From Setomelanomma holmii (taxonomy: Eukaryota; Ascomycota; Dothideomycetes; Pleosporales; Phaeosphaeriaceae): a stretch of 64,000 bases of DNA. The notes beneath the pieces were generated by a model, which was given only the letters and a program-made list of their open reading frames with translations, made no database searches and was not told where the DNA came from. The stretch spans positions 62,001 to 126,000 of the forward strand of contig ML978225.1 in the NCBI GenBank assembly GCA_010015745.1, given 5' to 3'. A program made the position numbers and the translations under genes. This document shows positions 21,910 to 32,879 of this stretch, one piece after another; the first letter of the stretch is position 1; every line of letters begins with the position of its first letter.

Positions 21910-24055
21910 ATGCTTACGTCCTGGCTTATATATCTCTCTTTGTACATATCTACATGCTGTCTTCCCTCTTGTGTAGCCAACGCAGAAGGGGTCCTTGGCG
22001 CTCAGCAGCTTCCTCATGGCTTTTCCGCTTTTGGTGATTTCGAAGTGCTCAGTGTCCGCCAGGAGAATGACGAGCAGGTCGTTCATATACGCAAACGTGC
22101 CGAGGACAAAGACTGCACAACTGATTTGTCAGACTGGCACCTCAGTTCACAAGGTACATGTGAACTGCATCTCTCACGTGACTCTTTGTCACTTGCTTAC
22201 TCATCGTGGTTGTGTATATAATCGCTCTNNNNNNNNNNNNNNNNNNNNNNNNNNNNNNNNNNNNNNNNNNNNNNNNNNNNNNNNNNNNNNNNNNNNNNNN
22301 NNNNNNNNNNNNNNNNNNNNNNNNNNNNNNNNNNNNNNNNNNNNNNNNNNNNNNNNNNNNNNNNNNNNNNNNNNNNNNNNNNNNNNNNNNNNNNNNNNNN
22401 NNNNNNNNNNNNNNNNNNNNNNNNNNNNNNNNNNNNNNNNNNNNNNNNNNNNNNNNNNNNNNNNNNNNNNNNNNNNNNNNNNNNNNNNNNNNNNNNNNNN
22501 NNNNNNNNNNNNNNNNNNNNNNNNNNNNNNNNNNNNNNNNNNNNNNNNNNNNNNNNNNNNNNNNNNNNNNNNNNNNNNNNNNNNNNNNNNNNNNNNNNNN
22601 NNNNNNNNNNNNNNNNNNNNNNNNNNNNNNNNNNNNNNNNNNNNNNNNNNNNNNNNNNNNNNNNNNNNNNNNNNNNNNNNNNNNNNNNNNNNNNNNNNNN
22701 NNNNNNNNNNNNNNNNNNNNNNNNNNNNNNNNNNNNNNNNNNNNNNNNNNNNNNNNNNNNNNNNNNNNNNNNNNNNNNNNNNNNNNNNNNNNNNNNNNNN
22801 NNNNNNNNNNNNNNNNNNNNNNNNNNNNNNNNNNNNNNNNNNNNNNNNNNNNNNNNNNNNNNNNNNNNNNNNNNNNNNNNNNNNNNNNNNNNNNNNNNAA
22901 GGATAACCACTTTGAGTATGAGGAAGCCGATTATCTGTTCGGAAAATATCAGAACGACAAGCAGAAAGATCCAAGACCGATTGACTGGATACGTAAGTAA
23001 ATGTAACTGCGTGAGCAGTGTCGGTCGGAGGCTGTGATCAACGATTGTATTGCTATCTGTTGTCGTGTTGTGGTTGTCATGTTCCAGGAGCTCTCGGCTC
23101 AGAGGTAAGTGCACTTGCCCACAGGGCAGTGCCTACTACAATAGGATAACATGTGACTTCAGCCACGTGGTTACAGTAAATACACGTTGCCGATGCGTGG
23201 GCTTATCATCATGTCAGGGAAGCTTGTCCCAGGGCCACATGTGTGGCAACTTGGAATCTTTCCCGGCTTGAGCAGGTCTGATCATGTGCATTCGGTACCC
23301 TCTACCCATGCGTTGAAAGTAGCATAGACTAACATCAAGACTGCTTCCAGCCTATCAGTGGCCAGGGCTCGCCACTTCAAAGCCTCCCAACCCCTGGATG
23401 TATGAGATGATCCTCTTGAACGCAGCTACAAATGGCAAAAAGGCGAACGTAGGTCTTCCGAACCTTTGGCCGCGACCTGTGCTGATATTTCAGGTTTGGA
23501 AACCCACCAATCTTTTCCCAGAAACAAAACTCGACAGCAACGGGAAGATGAGCAAAATTGAGTCAAACTCTGCGACTCTTGAGTGGCGATTTGAGAATAG
23601 GTACTACGAGTCGAAAAGCAGAAAGACATATTCAGACAACCAAGGAAGATGCAAGGCCGTTCATATGTTCATGACTTTGATGAACGTTTTCGAGTACCAC
23701 AACGACCCATATATTCGAGAAGTCATGAGAGCCCAAGTGACGCGTGTAGGGGCGGCCTGGAATTTTCTCGAGAAGAAGGTGCTGGCTGGACTGGATGCAG
23801 ATGATCCACAAAGAACGGCTGGAGGCTTTGACACAGGCTTTGGAAGATAAATTGACTGTGATGAAAGGACAGCCCAAGGTCACGACAAAGTTGAAGAGAT
23901 GGGACTATGCTGGCGTCTTTCGGCGAGCCGTTGACCCACCGAATTGTGGCTTTGAGAAAGATGGGCAGAAAATGCCGAAAAGGGTCGATCTGTTGCTGGA
24001 CGCGTATGCGAAGATGAAACAAAAGCCTTTGGAAACAGAGCTGAAGCTGGACTAA
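21910..24055 (+). CDS. Secreted protein of unknown function, split by the assembly gap
   Basis: The ATG at 21910 opens with a signal peptide (MLTSWLIYLSLYISTCCLPS, then CVANA before EGVLGAQQ). Exon 1 runs to a GTACAT donor at 22154. Sequence is missing from 22229 to 22898. After the gap coding resumes in an exon reading FEYEEADYLFGKYQNDKQ, ending at a GTAAGT donor at 22994. A long intron to the CCAG acceptor near 23350 gives DWI-PYQWPGLATSKPPNPW; a further intron is possible at 23449..23510. A last intron (GTGACG at 23736 to GCAG at 23799) joins REVMRAQ to MIHKERLEAL and the stop at 24055. No known domain. The middle of the protein cannot be read here, so exon number and length are unknown. 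Confidence 0.5.
22229..22898. other. Assembly gap of 670 N
   Basis: A run of N between two coding parts of the same secreted-protein gene. Any protein drawn across it is an artefact. Confidence 0.99.
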
Positions 24056-24185
24056 AAGACTATTCGGTGGCCTCTCATCGCTGTCACGATCATCGGATCT
24101 ATTCTGGCGCCAAGGTCGGTCTTCAAGTTTATTTTTTATTGTAAGGGTTGCTTTTGGATTGTAAAGACGAGTCGCATTTTCAAAA

Positions 24186-25997
24186 TTACCCTTCATAGAC
24201 CCAAAGTGAGCCATTGCCGCGGTACGTTTTCCGATATTCTTCCTCAAGGAAGAACACCTTTCGGTTGAGCCCGGCTATGTCCTGCCAGGCAGTTTGCACC
24301 TCTTCCCATGGCTGCCACCCATCAACACGCCAATATAGCCTGTTGTAAGCTTGGTAGGTGCTGTCTTGATCAATCCTCGGGCAGTCATACAATGGCGCGC
24401 CCTTTGGCGACCGAGGCATTCCTGATTTGAGGTACCAGAGCTCGAACGTGCGTAAACGATGGGATAGTAGTGCAGATTTAAACCATGTGGATACATGTTC
24501 TCTAGTTTCAGGATAAACTTCCGCAAAGAACCGATGCGTGAGACGAATTTTGAGGCGTCCATCAAGAATGGCAAGAAGGTAGTCGTATCAGGCAGGGACC
24601 TGAATCGGTCATGACGAACAATGCCAGTTCTGAATGGTCCCTCTTCGAACACTCTGACATGTCGCGCTGAGCCCAAACTCCTGGAATCGTATTCTTCATC
24701 ATCATCTTCCTCCTCCCAGAAGTCTCCGTATCGAGGGGCGCCTCGGGATCTTGATATTGCGTCGTCGTCTCGTGTATAAAACCACTTCCCATCAGCTGTT
24801 TCGGGTGCAAAGTGTAATTCAAATTCTACCAAGGACTGGAAGGGCTCATTGATTTGCGTCAAAATCCCACGGAAGAACTTCGAGCATATCACAAATCCAC
24901 CTCGCAATTGTAGCACAGCCAAGTTGGGAAAGGACGAGGAACCAAGGTGATTCAACATTCGGAGCCATGACTCCTGGTTCCAATCGTTGCAATCCACGAA
25001 TTTGTGGACTGGTGCATTTTCGTTCTTCATGGTCGCATGCCAGACGTTTAAGCAGACTTCGTGCAGGTGAGCACCAGTGATACTGCGGAGTGAAGTCGAA
25101 AGACCTGTTGCTTTTAGCATGACACTCAGTAGGGCTCAAGTACCACATACACTCTCGTTGCACAAGCCGTCTTTGCCCGCCGTGTTCGTACTCGTCCTTC
25201 GTCTGGAAGACGAGACGACGAAGGGGTTTAAATCGATCAATGACTTTGGGACCCAAGAGGGCTTTAGATCGCGGAGGCCACCGAACCCCTGGAACCGGAA
25301 ACTCCCAATATCGTGGAGTAACGGAAGGTCACTCTTGCCAACCAATTCAAAACTGGCCAGATATGGCCTCAGCTTCAGTGATCTCTTTGTGCGTGTGGCG
25401 ACGATGACCTTTTTGTGGCACACATGAGTTGTCCGTGTGGCCCTGTAGCTCTCGAGACATCAGCCGATACGCCTCTACGAACCGGAGTGACAATAAAGGC
25501 TGGTCGACCACGCGATTTCCTATATCCGCTAATACCTCGATAAGTCTGGCTACAGACTCAGAGAAAGCAAGGCTGTCAGCAGCCCTATCCGGAGTACGGA
25601 CGACAGGGCAACACCCAAGTGCATTTCGCGGTGGAGGTAGGATAAAAACGATGTTGAGAGAGGTTAGATATGCTCGACGCGATATGTTTCGACCGTAAAA
25701 GAGTGCTGCGAATTCATCCAGTTCATCGGTTGTTATGGTGAGATCCCTGAAAGTGAGCCGCTCCACGGAAGCTCTCCATGCTTGCGAAATGACAGTGTAT
25801 GGAGCAAGCTTAGCGCGGTAAATAGTCACACGTGTGCTGTTGATCTTGCCAATCTCCTTTGGAAGATTGTCAAGTATCAGTGCCAATATCTCAGTCGGTA
25901 TTTTATCCAGGGCGATGATTGTCGTGAGGCGTGAAAGAAAGACGGTCGACGAAGAAGAGCGCAAGGTGACTGAGGGCGCGCTGCAGTTGTGTGGCAC
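24186..25997 (-). pseudogene. F-box-type protein gene, copy 1 of a tandem pair, frameshifted
   Basis: The trace begins with ALDKIPTEILALILDNLP, an F-box-like helix, with no in-frame ATG next to it (the neighbour copy has ATG at the matching place). It runs through RASVERLTFRDLTITTDELDE, LPPPRNALGCCPVVRTPDRA, ELVGKSDLPLLHD, FRGILTQINEPFQSLVEFEL and an acidic stretch to the end at 24186 (FRTGIVRHDRFRS, YWRVDGWQPWEEVQTAW). Three one-base frame changes interrupt it: at a TTTT run near 25362, near 25255 in a CCCAAAG stretch, and near 24450. An intron with a GTATGT donor and AAAG acceptor near 25110-25150 sits at the same protein position as in copy 2. No nonsense mutation lies within the intended frames. 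F-box proteins act as SCF ubiquitin-ligase adaptors; the target is unknown. Confidence 0.6.
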
Positions 25998-26354
25998 AGT
26001 TACGCGCCAACAGGGTCATTTGAGGCGCAGTCTTCATATTTTGATTGAGGAACACCGATAGGCTGGCGATTACCGAAGTAACTCATGCTTTCCTCTCAAA
26101 CGAATACTTCGATGATGTTGCTCCTGCGCACTCCCTCTCGCTTTGTGGATTCGAGACGTTAAGCTGGCCGGGCCTCTTGTGAGAAGATTCACCAGAACCT
26201 GCGTATGATCCTTGCGTTGAGTCGCCTAGGAACAGCCAATCATACAAGTTCAGTCAATAACTTCGTCAATGCAACGTCTCAACTCACAAAAGAACAGACA
26301 GCTTTGGAAGGCATTAGGAGTGGGCAGCTGCAGTGGGGAGCGGACCGAGGCTGG

Positions 26355-26575
26355 AACTTGCCCACTTGCTTGAACTAAAGTTACGTCATACCCTTTTCGC
26401 TTCATCGCAATACAACGTATGGAGGGTCAATATTTGATGTGGATCCAGCTGCACACCTTGGCCAAGCTTAACTGTTGTGGAGTCATCGTGACTATATCAG
26501 CGCATATAGTCAGTCAATTCAATCAACATCTATATGTTGTATTCTCTGAACAGCCACTTTTCGGGCTTTGGGAGA
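26355..26575. repeat. Duplicated upstream flank, filled copy
   Basis: Outside the MITE this stretch (CCCACTTGCTTG..., TACGTCATACCC, TTCATCGCAA, then CCACTTTTCGGGCTTT after the insertion) matches 28903..28982 closely. Both lie upstream of an F-box-type copy, so the duplicated unit included promoter as well as gene. Confidence 0.7.
26413..26539. mobile_element. MITE-like insertion, Tc1/mariner type (TA target site)
   Basis: A 127-base segment bounded by CAACGTAT at the left and ATATGTTG at the right; the right end reversed is CAACATAT, so 7 of 8 terminal bases match and about 11 of the outer 15. It is flanked on both sides by TA (26411-26412 and 26540-26541). It carries no coding capacity and is AT-richer than its surroundings. 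Decisive support is the paralogous flank at 28941-28980, where the same outside sequence (TTCATCGCAA-TA-TTCTC) is uninterrupted with a single TA. TA duplication plus terminal inverted repeats is the signature of Tc1/mariner-derived MITEs. No transposase is present in this window. Confidence 0.75.
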
Positions 26576-26902
26576 ACTATCAGAAGATGATGCATCTAAG
26601 GTTCAAACCTATGTGCATATTTCCACGTCGCCGTACGCATGGGTTGAGCAACAGTGTACTGAAGCTGCAAAGGAAGTATCAATGACATCACTAAACCGGG
26701 AATCAAGCTTTACTCGCCGACTTGGCCCGAAGTTGTAGGTTTAGAAGCAGTATGCCACTGCAGCTTTTGTCTAAGTTTATCTGAGACTGATTGAGCACAC
26801 GAATACAAAAGATTTGAGTTCATATGCGCCGTGGGTCTCAACCTGGCTGAAGCTACTGTTCTCAAATTGTACGACTGTTGAGCCCACTGACTAGACCTTA
26901 TT
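26576..26902. other. Intergenic region between the tandem F-box-type copies
   Basis: No gene seen. It separates the duplicated upstream flank of copy 1 from the 3' end of copy 2. Confidence 0.4.
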
Positions 26903-28638
26903 CTAAAAGTCACCCTCATACTTCCAAAATCGAGGGTAGAACATATCAATCTTGCTTTCCTTGAGAAATACGACCTTGGCGTCCGGACCGGCTACGGCAG
27001 ACCATGCAGCTTGTACCTCACCCCACGGCATCCATCGATCGACACGCCAGTAAAGTCTGTATCGATTGATATAAGCAGCATCTCCAGGAATGTCGGGCTG
27101 CGGGTGGTCGAGTGGATTGCACCGATGCAGTCCAGCTTTGAGCAACCAGAGCTCAAATACGCGTGAGACGATGGGAAAGTAGCTCAAATCATCGTACTTC
27201 GCATGGAGGAAGTCCAGCTTTGAGACGAACTTTCGCAAGTTTTGGACGCGCTTGACGGCTTCGGAAGCGTCTCTCAAGAACGGCAAAAGCGTTGCAGAGC
27301 TGGGCCGCGATCGGAATCGTTCTTCATAGACCACATCGGTTCTAAAAGGCTCATCCTCGAAGACCTTGACGTAGTCCTCCGAGTCTAAGCTCCCTTCCGA
27401 GGCACTTTCGGTATCATCTTCATCATTTCCGTCATTCCATTCTTCCCAGAATTCCTTGTACTCTGTATTATTCCGTGATCTTTCTATAGCTACGTCATCG
27501 CGCTCGTAGAACCATCTTCCATCCGCTGTCTCGGCAGCAAATTGTAACTCGAATTCGACGAGAGAGGGGAAAGGATTTGGGGGTGTTCGATGATACCGCG
27601 GAAGAACTCGGGGCATATCACCAGTCCTCTAAGCAATTGGAGAACAGCCAGTTTCGGGAAGCTCGAAAGGTGGTTAAACATGGAAGACCATGACTCCTGA
27701 CTCCAATGGTCGTCGTCAACGAATTTGGTGAACTGGCGAGTCTTCATTCTTCATCGGCCAGTGCCAGATAGTAAGGTAAATTTCGCGAAGATGATCCCCA
27801 CTTAGACTGTGTATCGCAGACGAGAAGCCTGCTGATATCAGCTACCTGACCAGGGAAAGCGCAATCTCCTTACAGTTCTGCCGGTCGTGACGCTTATTTC
27901 TACCATAGTCATATTCGTCCACTGTTCTTATATGCAAGGTCACCTGATCGGGAAGTCGCTCAACGATTGCTGAGATCCAGGACGTTTTTAGATCGCCCGA
28001 GTCTTGTGACCCTGAGAACTCAAGGTGTGAAATCCCATGCAGCATAGGTATAGCATCTTCGCGCAACAACTCAAACTGTCCGGAGACGGCCCTGGCTTCC
28101 AGGACTTGTTGTCGTGAATGCTGAAAGCGGGAATATTCTTGAGGGATGCATGGCACTTCTGTCGTACCTGTTGGCTCCTGAGATCTAGAACGACGGTGTA
28201 CTGCATAGAAACATAGTGGTGGGCAACCCTGCTTGTCTGAGCGAGATTGAAGGCCCGCCAATATTGTGAAAACCTTCGCTACAGATGCAGAGAATGTGAC
28301 ACTATCAGCCGCTCGGTCTGGGATCCGTACCACTGCGCAGCACCCCAGGGGGTTTCGCGGCGGCGGGAGCATGAATCTGATATTCACGTTGTGATGTATT
28401 CCCAGCGCGTTATGTTTTCGCCGCTGCAGAGTCCTGCAAAAACATCCAGCTCATCAGTACTCACGGTTAGGAATTTGAATATCAGTCGCTCGACGGTGAC
28501 TTTCCAGACTCGAGATATTGTGGCGTATTGCGAAATTCTGGCGTTCCACTGGCGGTAAGTCGGTGAGGACGACCAACACTGTGCCCAAACTATCTCTTCG
28601 GCGACCTGTGCGAGGATTTCAGGCGGAATTTTGTTCAT
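26903..28638 (-). pseudogene. F-box-type protein gene, copy 2 of a tandem pair, frameshifted
   Basis: Starts at the ATG at 28638 with MNKIPPEILAQVAEEIVW (F-box-like), then WKVTVERLIFKFLTVSTDEL, FMLPPPRNPLGCCAVVRIPD, RAVSGQFELLREDAIPMLHG, WSQESWSSMFNHLSSFPKLA, FPSLVEFELQFAAETADGRW and the end YWRVDRWMPWGEVQAAW to KYEGDF. It aligns with copy 1 along the whole length. Three one-base breaks occur: near 28395 (a missing base before AATATCAGATTC), near 27732 (an extra C in CACCAAA) and near 27578 (a C5 run). The intron starting GTAAGG near 27877 matches the intron position in copy 1. Apart from the frame changes the coding trace has no stops, so decay is recent or the indels are sequence errors. 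Confidence 0.6.
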
Positions 28639-28902
28639 GGTGAGGATACATGTGGATAAGCAATGTCGCGGTGATCTAGCTCATGGTGCGGAGAAAATGC
28701 GCCGCATTTGGTGCGGCACAGTCGCATTACGCGCCTGCGAGACTGGTGCGGCACAGGTACTGTCTGTCGATGACGCTTTTCTATAGTCTGGCTGCTGTGG
28801 TGAATCATGCCTCTCTCGCTCAGTTCATCTCGCGATATTGGAACGTGTTGAGCAAGCTTTTGTCCAGCACGTCCAGTTACAAACGAGCGTGCCTCGGCTA
28901 GA

Positions 28903-28982
28903 CTTGCCCTACTTGCTTGCGCTACGTCATACCCTTTCTGCTTCATCGCAATATTCTCCGAATGCCCACTTTTCGGGCTTTA
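28903..28982. repeat. Duplicated upstream flank, empty-site copy
   Basis: Matches the flank of copy 1 on both sides of the MITE. The single TA at 28952-28953 marks the uninterrupted target site, with CTTCATCGCAA on its left and TTCTCCGAATGCCCAC on its right. Confidence 0.7.
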
Positions 28983-29404
28983 GGACGAATGTTGGAAAGC
29001 GATGGATGCCCCCGAGTTCCAAAGCCACGTGCCTGTTGCCAAGTTGCCGTCTGAAGACCAGGAGGCAGTAGCGTGACCAGCAATACGGAATAAGAGCCGG
29101 ATGACATGTCGAGGCTACGAACTATATCGTCGACTGCTTCTCTGACTCCTCAACGTCCTTCCGCATCGTACCGCCAATTTTCAGTCGCACCTTAAACTCA
29201 AAATTCATCACAACGAAGTCATCACTACCAGACCAATGATCACTGGACATACGAGACGGCGACCGAAAGCATGACAGCATCACAATGGATTGGGGAGCGT
29301 TGCCCAACGCTCGTACGACCTTCAATTCTTCTCGTGATATCGGCTTACCGTACGGTATCTAGCCACTTTTGGTTGACATATCCTGACATTATACAGATTT
29401 CATC
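28983..29404. other. Intergenic region upstream of the methyltransferase
   Basis: No supported gene; short frames only. It holds the 5' flank of the methyltransferase gene. Confidence 0.4.
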
Positions 29405-30199
29405 ATGACAATACTCGAGATCATATTTCTGGAATGGCGGCCATTCAAACTCTTCAACCTTACCAGGGTCCGTTTCCAATCTTTTGCCCGCTTGTGGAAA
29501 ACGAACGGCGAACTCATGTCAGCCGAGATGCCTGGACCGACGTTTGAATTACTGTACCGCTGCCAGGGCGTGATTTTGGACATTGGACCTGGATCTGGAG
29601 AAATGCTGGGACGCTTCAATCCAGACATGATCAAAGCCCTGTACGGCGCCGAGCCAGCCGCAGGTCTGCATCCGGGCCTGATACGCAATGCCGAGAAGAG
29701 AGGCTTCAAGGACAATTTCCATCCGATGCTGTGCGGCGCCGAGCCCGAGAGTCTGATACCAGCACTGCACAAGAGCGGTATCCTGCAAGTTAGCGAGAAG
29801 GGCGGATCGGCTGAGGACGGTATCTTCGACGAGATTTGCTGCACTCGAGTATTGTGCGGCGTACCGCATCCTGAGCAGACTATCAAGAGTCTGTACAGCC
29901 TTCTCAAGCCTGGAGGTCGTATGGTCATCTGCGAGCACGTTGCGAATCCATGGAGGACAGAAGGCATGATGCTAGCACGTTTGATGCAAGTTGTGTATAC
30001 ATTGCTTGGCTGGCCTTTCTTCATGGGTGGCTGCGAGCTGCAACGGCATACTTTGGACTACCTGAGGGACGCAGGCCTGTGGGACAAGTTCGAGCTTAAG
30101 TACTACGGACCAAGAGATGTAATCCCTTTCGTGGTCGGCGAGTTGATCAAGAAGCACAGCTCCATGGACAAGTCATATGCTGAGGCTGTCAAAGAGTGA
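29405..30199 (+). CDS. SAM-dependent class I methyltransferase
   Basis: Single exon, 264 residues, starting at the ATG at 29405. The SAM-binding motif I is VILDIGPGSGEMLGRF (near residue 57); the motif II region ends GIFDEICCTRVLCGV, and motif III is LYSLLKPGGRMVICEHV. The short hydrophobic/aromatic N-terminus and the segment around MQVVYTLLGWPFFMGGCEL suggest membrane association, as in METTL7/TMT1-like and UbiE-like enzymes. The substrate cannot be read from sequence. It is followed at about 590 bases by the MSC7-type aldehyde dehydrogenase on the same strand; no sign of co-transcription. Confidence 0.85.
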   Translation: MTILEIIFLEWRPFKLFNLTRVRFQSFARLWKTNGELMSAEMPGPTFELLYRCQGVILDIGPGSGEMLGRFNPDMIKALYGAEPAAGLHPGLIRNAEKRGFKDNFHPMLCGAEPESLIPALHKSGILQVSEKGGSAEDGIFDEICCTRVLCGVPHPEQTIKSLYSLLKPGGRMVICEHVANPWRTEGMMLARLMQVVYTLLGWPFFMGGCELQRHTLDYLRDAGLWDKFELKYYGPRDVIPFVVGELIKKHSSMDKSYAEAVKE

Positions 30200-30787
30200 C
30201 GGGAAATCACAATAACTGCATGGACTGGCGTGTGGTCGCTGTAGCCACTGACGACCACGAATTTTGTCTCGCTTGCCTCAGATTTGGCACTGCAGGTAAT
30301 GTTCCTAAACCAGAATCGAATAAATCTTTCATCCTCTACGTTTTCCGCATAAAGTCGTGTTCGGTGAACCACGGCTTCTCACTGCTATTCGGTAAGCAAC
30401 GCGACAACTCTCGGCGTTGGAACCATGCAAGCCTGAGCTGGCTTACACCTCAACTCCGACTGGTCGATCAGGCCAGCTCGCGTTCCAGTGCAATCGACAC
30501 TTCATCATCGACTTTCCTTTTCAAGTAGGTTGGCATGCGACCTCTGCAGTGGCATGACCTAAAAGGAGATAATTGTGATTGGTTGAAGCGAGAAAGATCC
30601 CGTTCACCCAATCGTGAAATTCCTCGGATCGTTTCAATAAGAGTGGCACCTGTGCACGGTCAGGTGAAATCAACGAGCAGTCGAGAATGTATGTGGCTTG
30701 AGAAGTATACACAGTATGTCGCAGTTGTCGTGACCTCGAGATGGATCAGCGCGAGCAGATGATCGCGCGTCACGGCGCTAATCCCAA
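30200..30787. other. Intergenic region
   Basis: No supported gene between the methyltransferase and the aldehyde dehydrogenase; only short frames without motifs. Confidence 0.4.
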
Positions 30788-32805
30788 ATGAAGTTCAGGG
30801 TCTCACCGCGACGCAGGAACTTTTCCCGCGACGCAGCGTCAGCGCTTTCTATGGAGCGCATCACAGCTCGTTCGGAAGGCGACTTCTATACCCTCCTCTA
30901 CGGCACTTTATGGGTTGCTGCGCTCAGCGTAATATGGTTCTTTTGTCGCGCGGATCCCGAGAAAGCAATTAAGTATGTTGTCGAGCCGCCTGAGCAAGCG
31001 AAGCCGGGCTGGAAAGGTGAAGTTTTGGAAACGCCAACACTGAAGGTATTTTCTCTTTTCAGCATATCGAATCGTGTCAATTGACTTCAAATAGGTTTCT
31101 GGCTCCTCCCTCATTCAATGCTACGCACCCGCGACCGGACAATCCCTTGGTCGCATCAACCCCTCCTCCACTGACGGCATCGATCGCGCCATTGCAAAGG
31201 CCAAAGCCGCACAGGTCGCATGGGCGGAGACCAGCTTCGTGCAGCGCCGCAAGGTGCTCAAGACTATGCTGAAGTTTGTTCTCGACAACCAAGAAATGCT
31301 TGCGCGGGTCGCAGCGCTGGATTCTGGTAAAACTCTCGTGGACGCGAGTCTAGGAGAGATCCTGGTGACGGTCGAGAAGCTGAGGTGGACCATAAAACAT
31401 GGCGAAGAGAGCTTGAAGAGCGAAAAGAGGGATACGAGCTTCTTGATGATGTATAAGTGGAACGAGGTCGTGTATGAGCCTCTGGGTGTCGTCGCAGCTT
31501 GTGTAAGCTGGAAGTAAGTTTCCCATCCTGACCACTTGAATTGGGCTGAGCTGACTGAATCCATAGCTACCCAGTAAGCTTTGCGACACTGTGACTCGCC
31601 AGCTTATCTCTAACGTGCTATAGTTCCACAATCTCATCAGCCCCGTCATAGCCTCCATCTTCGCCGGCAACGCAATCATCGTCAAAGGCTCCGAAGCCAC
31701 CGCCTTCTCCTCCGCATACTTCGCCTCGATCGCGACCCGCGCCCTCGAAGCCTGCGGCCACGCCCCCGACATTGTACAATCAGTCGTCTGCTGGCCAAAT
31801 GTGGCTGACTACCTCACATCCCACCCTTCCATCTCGCACATTACATTCATCGGCTCGCGGCCAGTCGCACACCATGTATGCGCATCAGCTGCAAAGGCGC
31901 TGACACCCGTGTGTGTCGAACTAGGTGGCAAGGACCCAGCCATTGTCCTCGATGACTTGTCAAACAACGACTTCAAGCGCGTAGCCAGCATCCTCATGCG
32001 CGGCGTTTTCCAATCCGCAGGCCAGAACTGCATCGGCATCGAGCGCGTCATTGCGCTCCCAAACGTCTACGACCGCTTCATCGAGCACCTGACACCCAAG
32101 ATCCGCGCTCTCCACTCCGGCCCCGTCCTCAACAGCACCACAGACACCATCATCGACGTCGGCGCATCAATTTCCGACGCCAGCTTCTCGCGCCTAGAAG
32201 AGCTCATCGCCGACGCCGTCAAACATGGCGCCCGACTCCTTGCTGGCGGAAAACGCTACATGCACCCTGACTACCCAAAAGGGCACTACTTCGCACCCAC
32301 ATTGATCATCGACGTGACGCCCGACATGGCAATCGCACAAACCGAGCTCTTCGCACCTGTATTTATGCTCATGCGCGCATCCTCGGTCGAAGACGCAATC
32401 AGCATCGCAAACAGCACCATTTACGCCCTCGGCGCGTCAGTGTACGGTTCAAACAAGCGAGACCTCGAACACGTCGTGCACAAAGTCGACGCGGGGATGG
32501 TGGCTGTCAATGACTTTGCTGTGTTTTATATGGTGCAGTTGCCGTTTGGAGGACGCAAGGGAAGCGGGTATGGAAGGTTTGCGGGCAAAGAAGGATTGAG
32601 GAGTTTGTGTAATTCGAAAAGTATCACACGAGATAGGTGGAGCTGGGCTGGTGTGAAGACGAGTATCCCGCCGCCCATGGATGTCCCGTTGAGTGGAGAG
32701 CGGGCGATGCAGAAGGCGTGGGGAATGGCGCAAGGCGTCGTGTGGTTGGGATATGGAGGGTGGAAAGATCTGCGTAAAGGTTTGCGTGGTGTATTGGGCA
32801 TGTAA
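30788..32805 (+). CDS. Aldehyde dehydrogenase family protein, MSC7-like, membrane-anchored
   Basis: Four exons: 30788..31045, 31095..31513, 31567..31573 and 31624..32805, 621 residues. Exon 3 is only 7 bases (CTACCCA) with a good acceptor (CCATAG) and donor (GTAAGC); it is needed to make SWNYPFHNLISP, the conserved N-[YF]-P element of ALDHs, and it keeps frame (419+7 = 3n). One transmembrane helix near residues 38-55 (LYGTLWVAALSVIWFFC) anchors the protein. Catalytic residues are present: Glu in VCVELGGKDP and the nucleophile Cys in FQSAGQNCIG; PFGGRKGSGYGRFAG near the C-terminus is also intact. Yeast MSC7 is an ER-localised ALDH-like protein without a known substrate. The start could also be the ATG at 30851. 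Confidence 0.92.
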
Positions 32806-32879
32806 AGGTACGTTGTTGCCGTGCTGTACGACTAATGGTATCTGTACAAAAGAAAGCAAGATCCGGCAAAAGTGAGAGA

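Noticed and set aside
22197..23114. Several 257-305 codon ORFs spanning the N run
   Set aside because: They are open only because N positions carry no stop codons.
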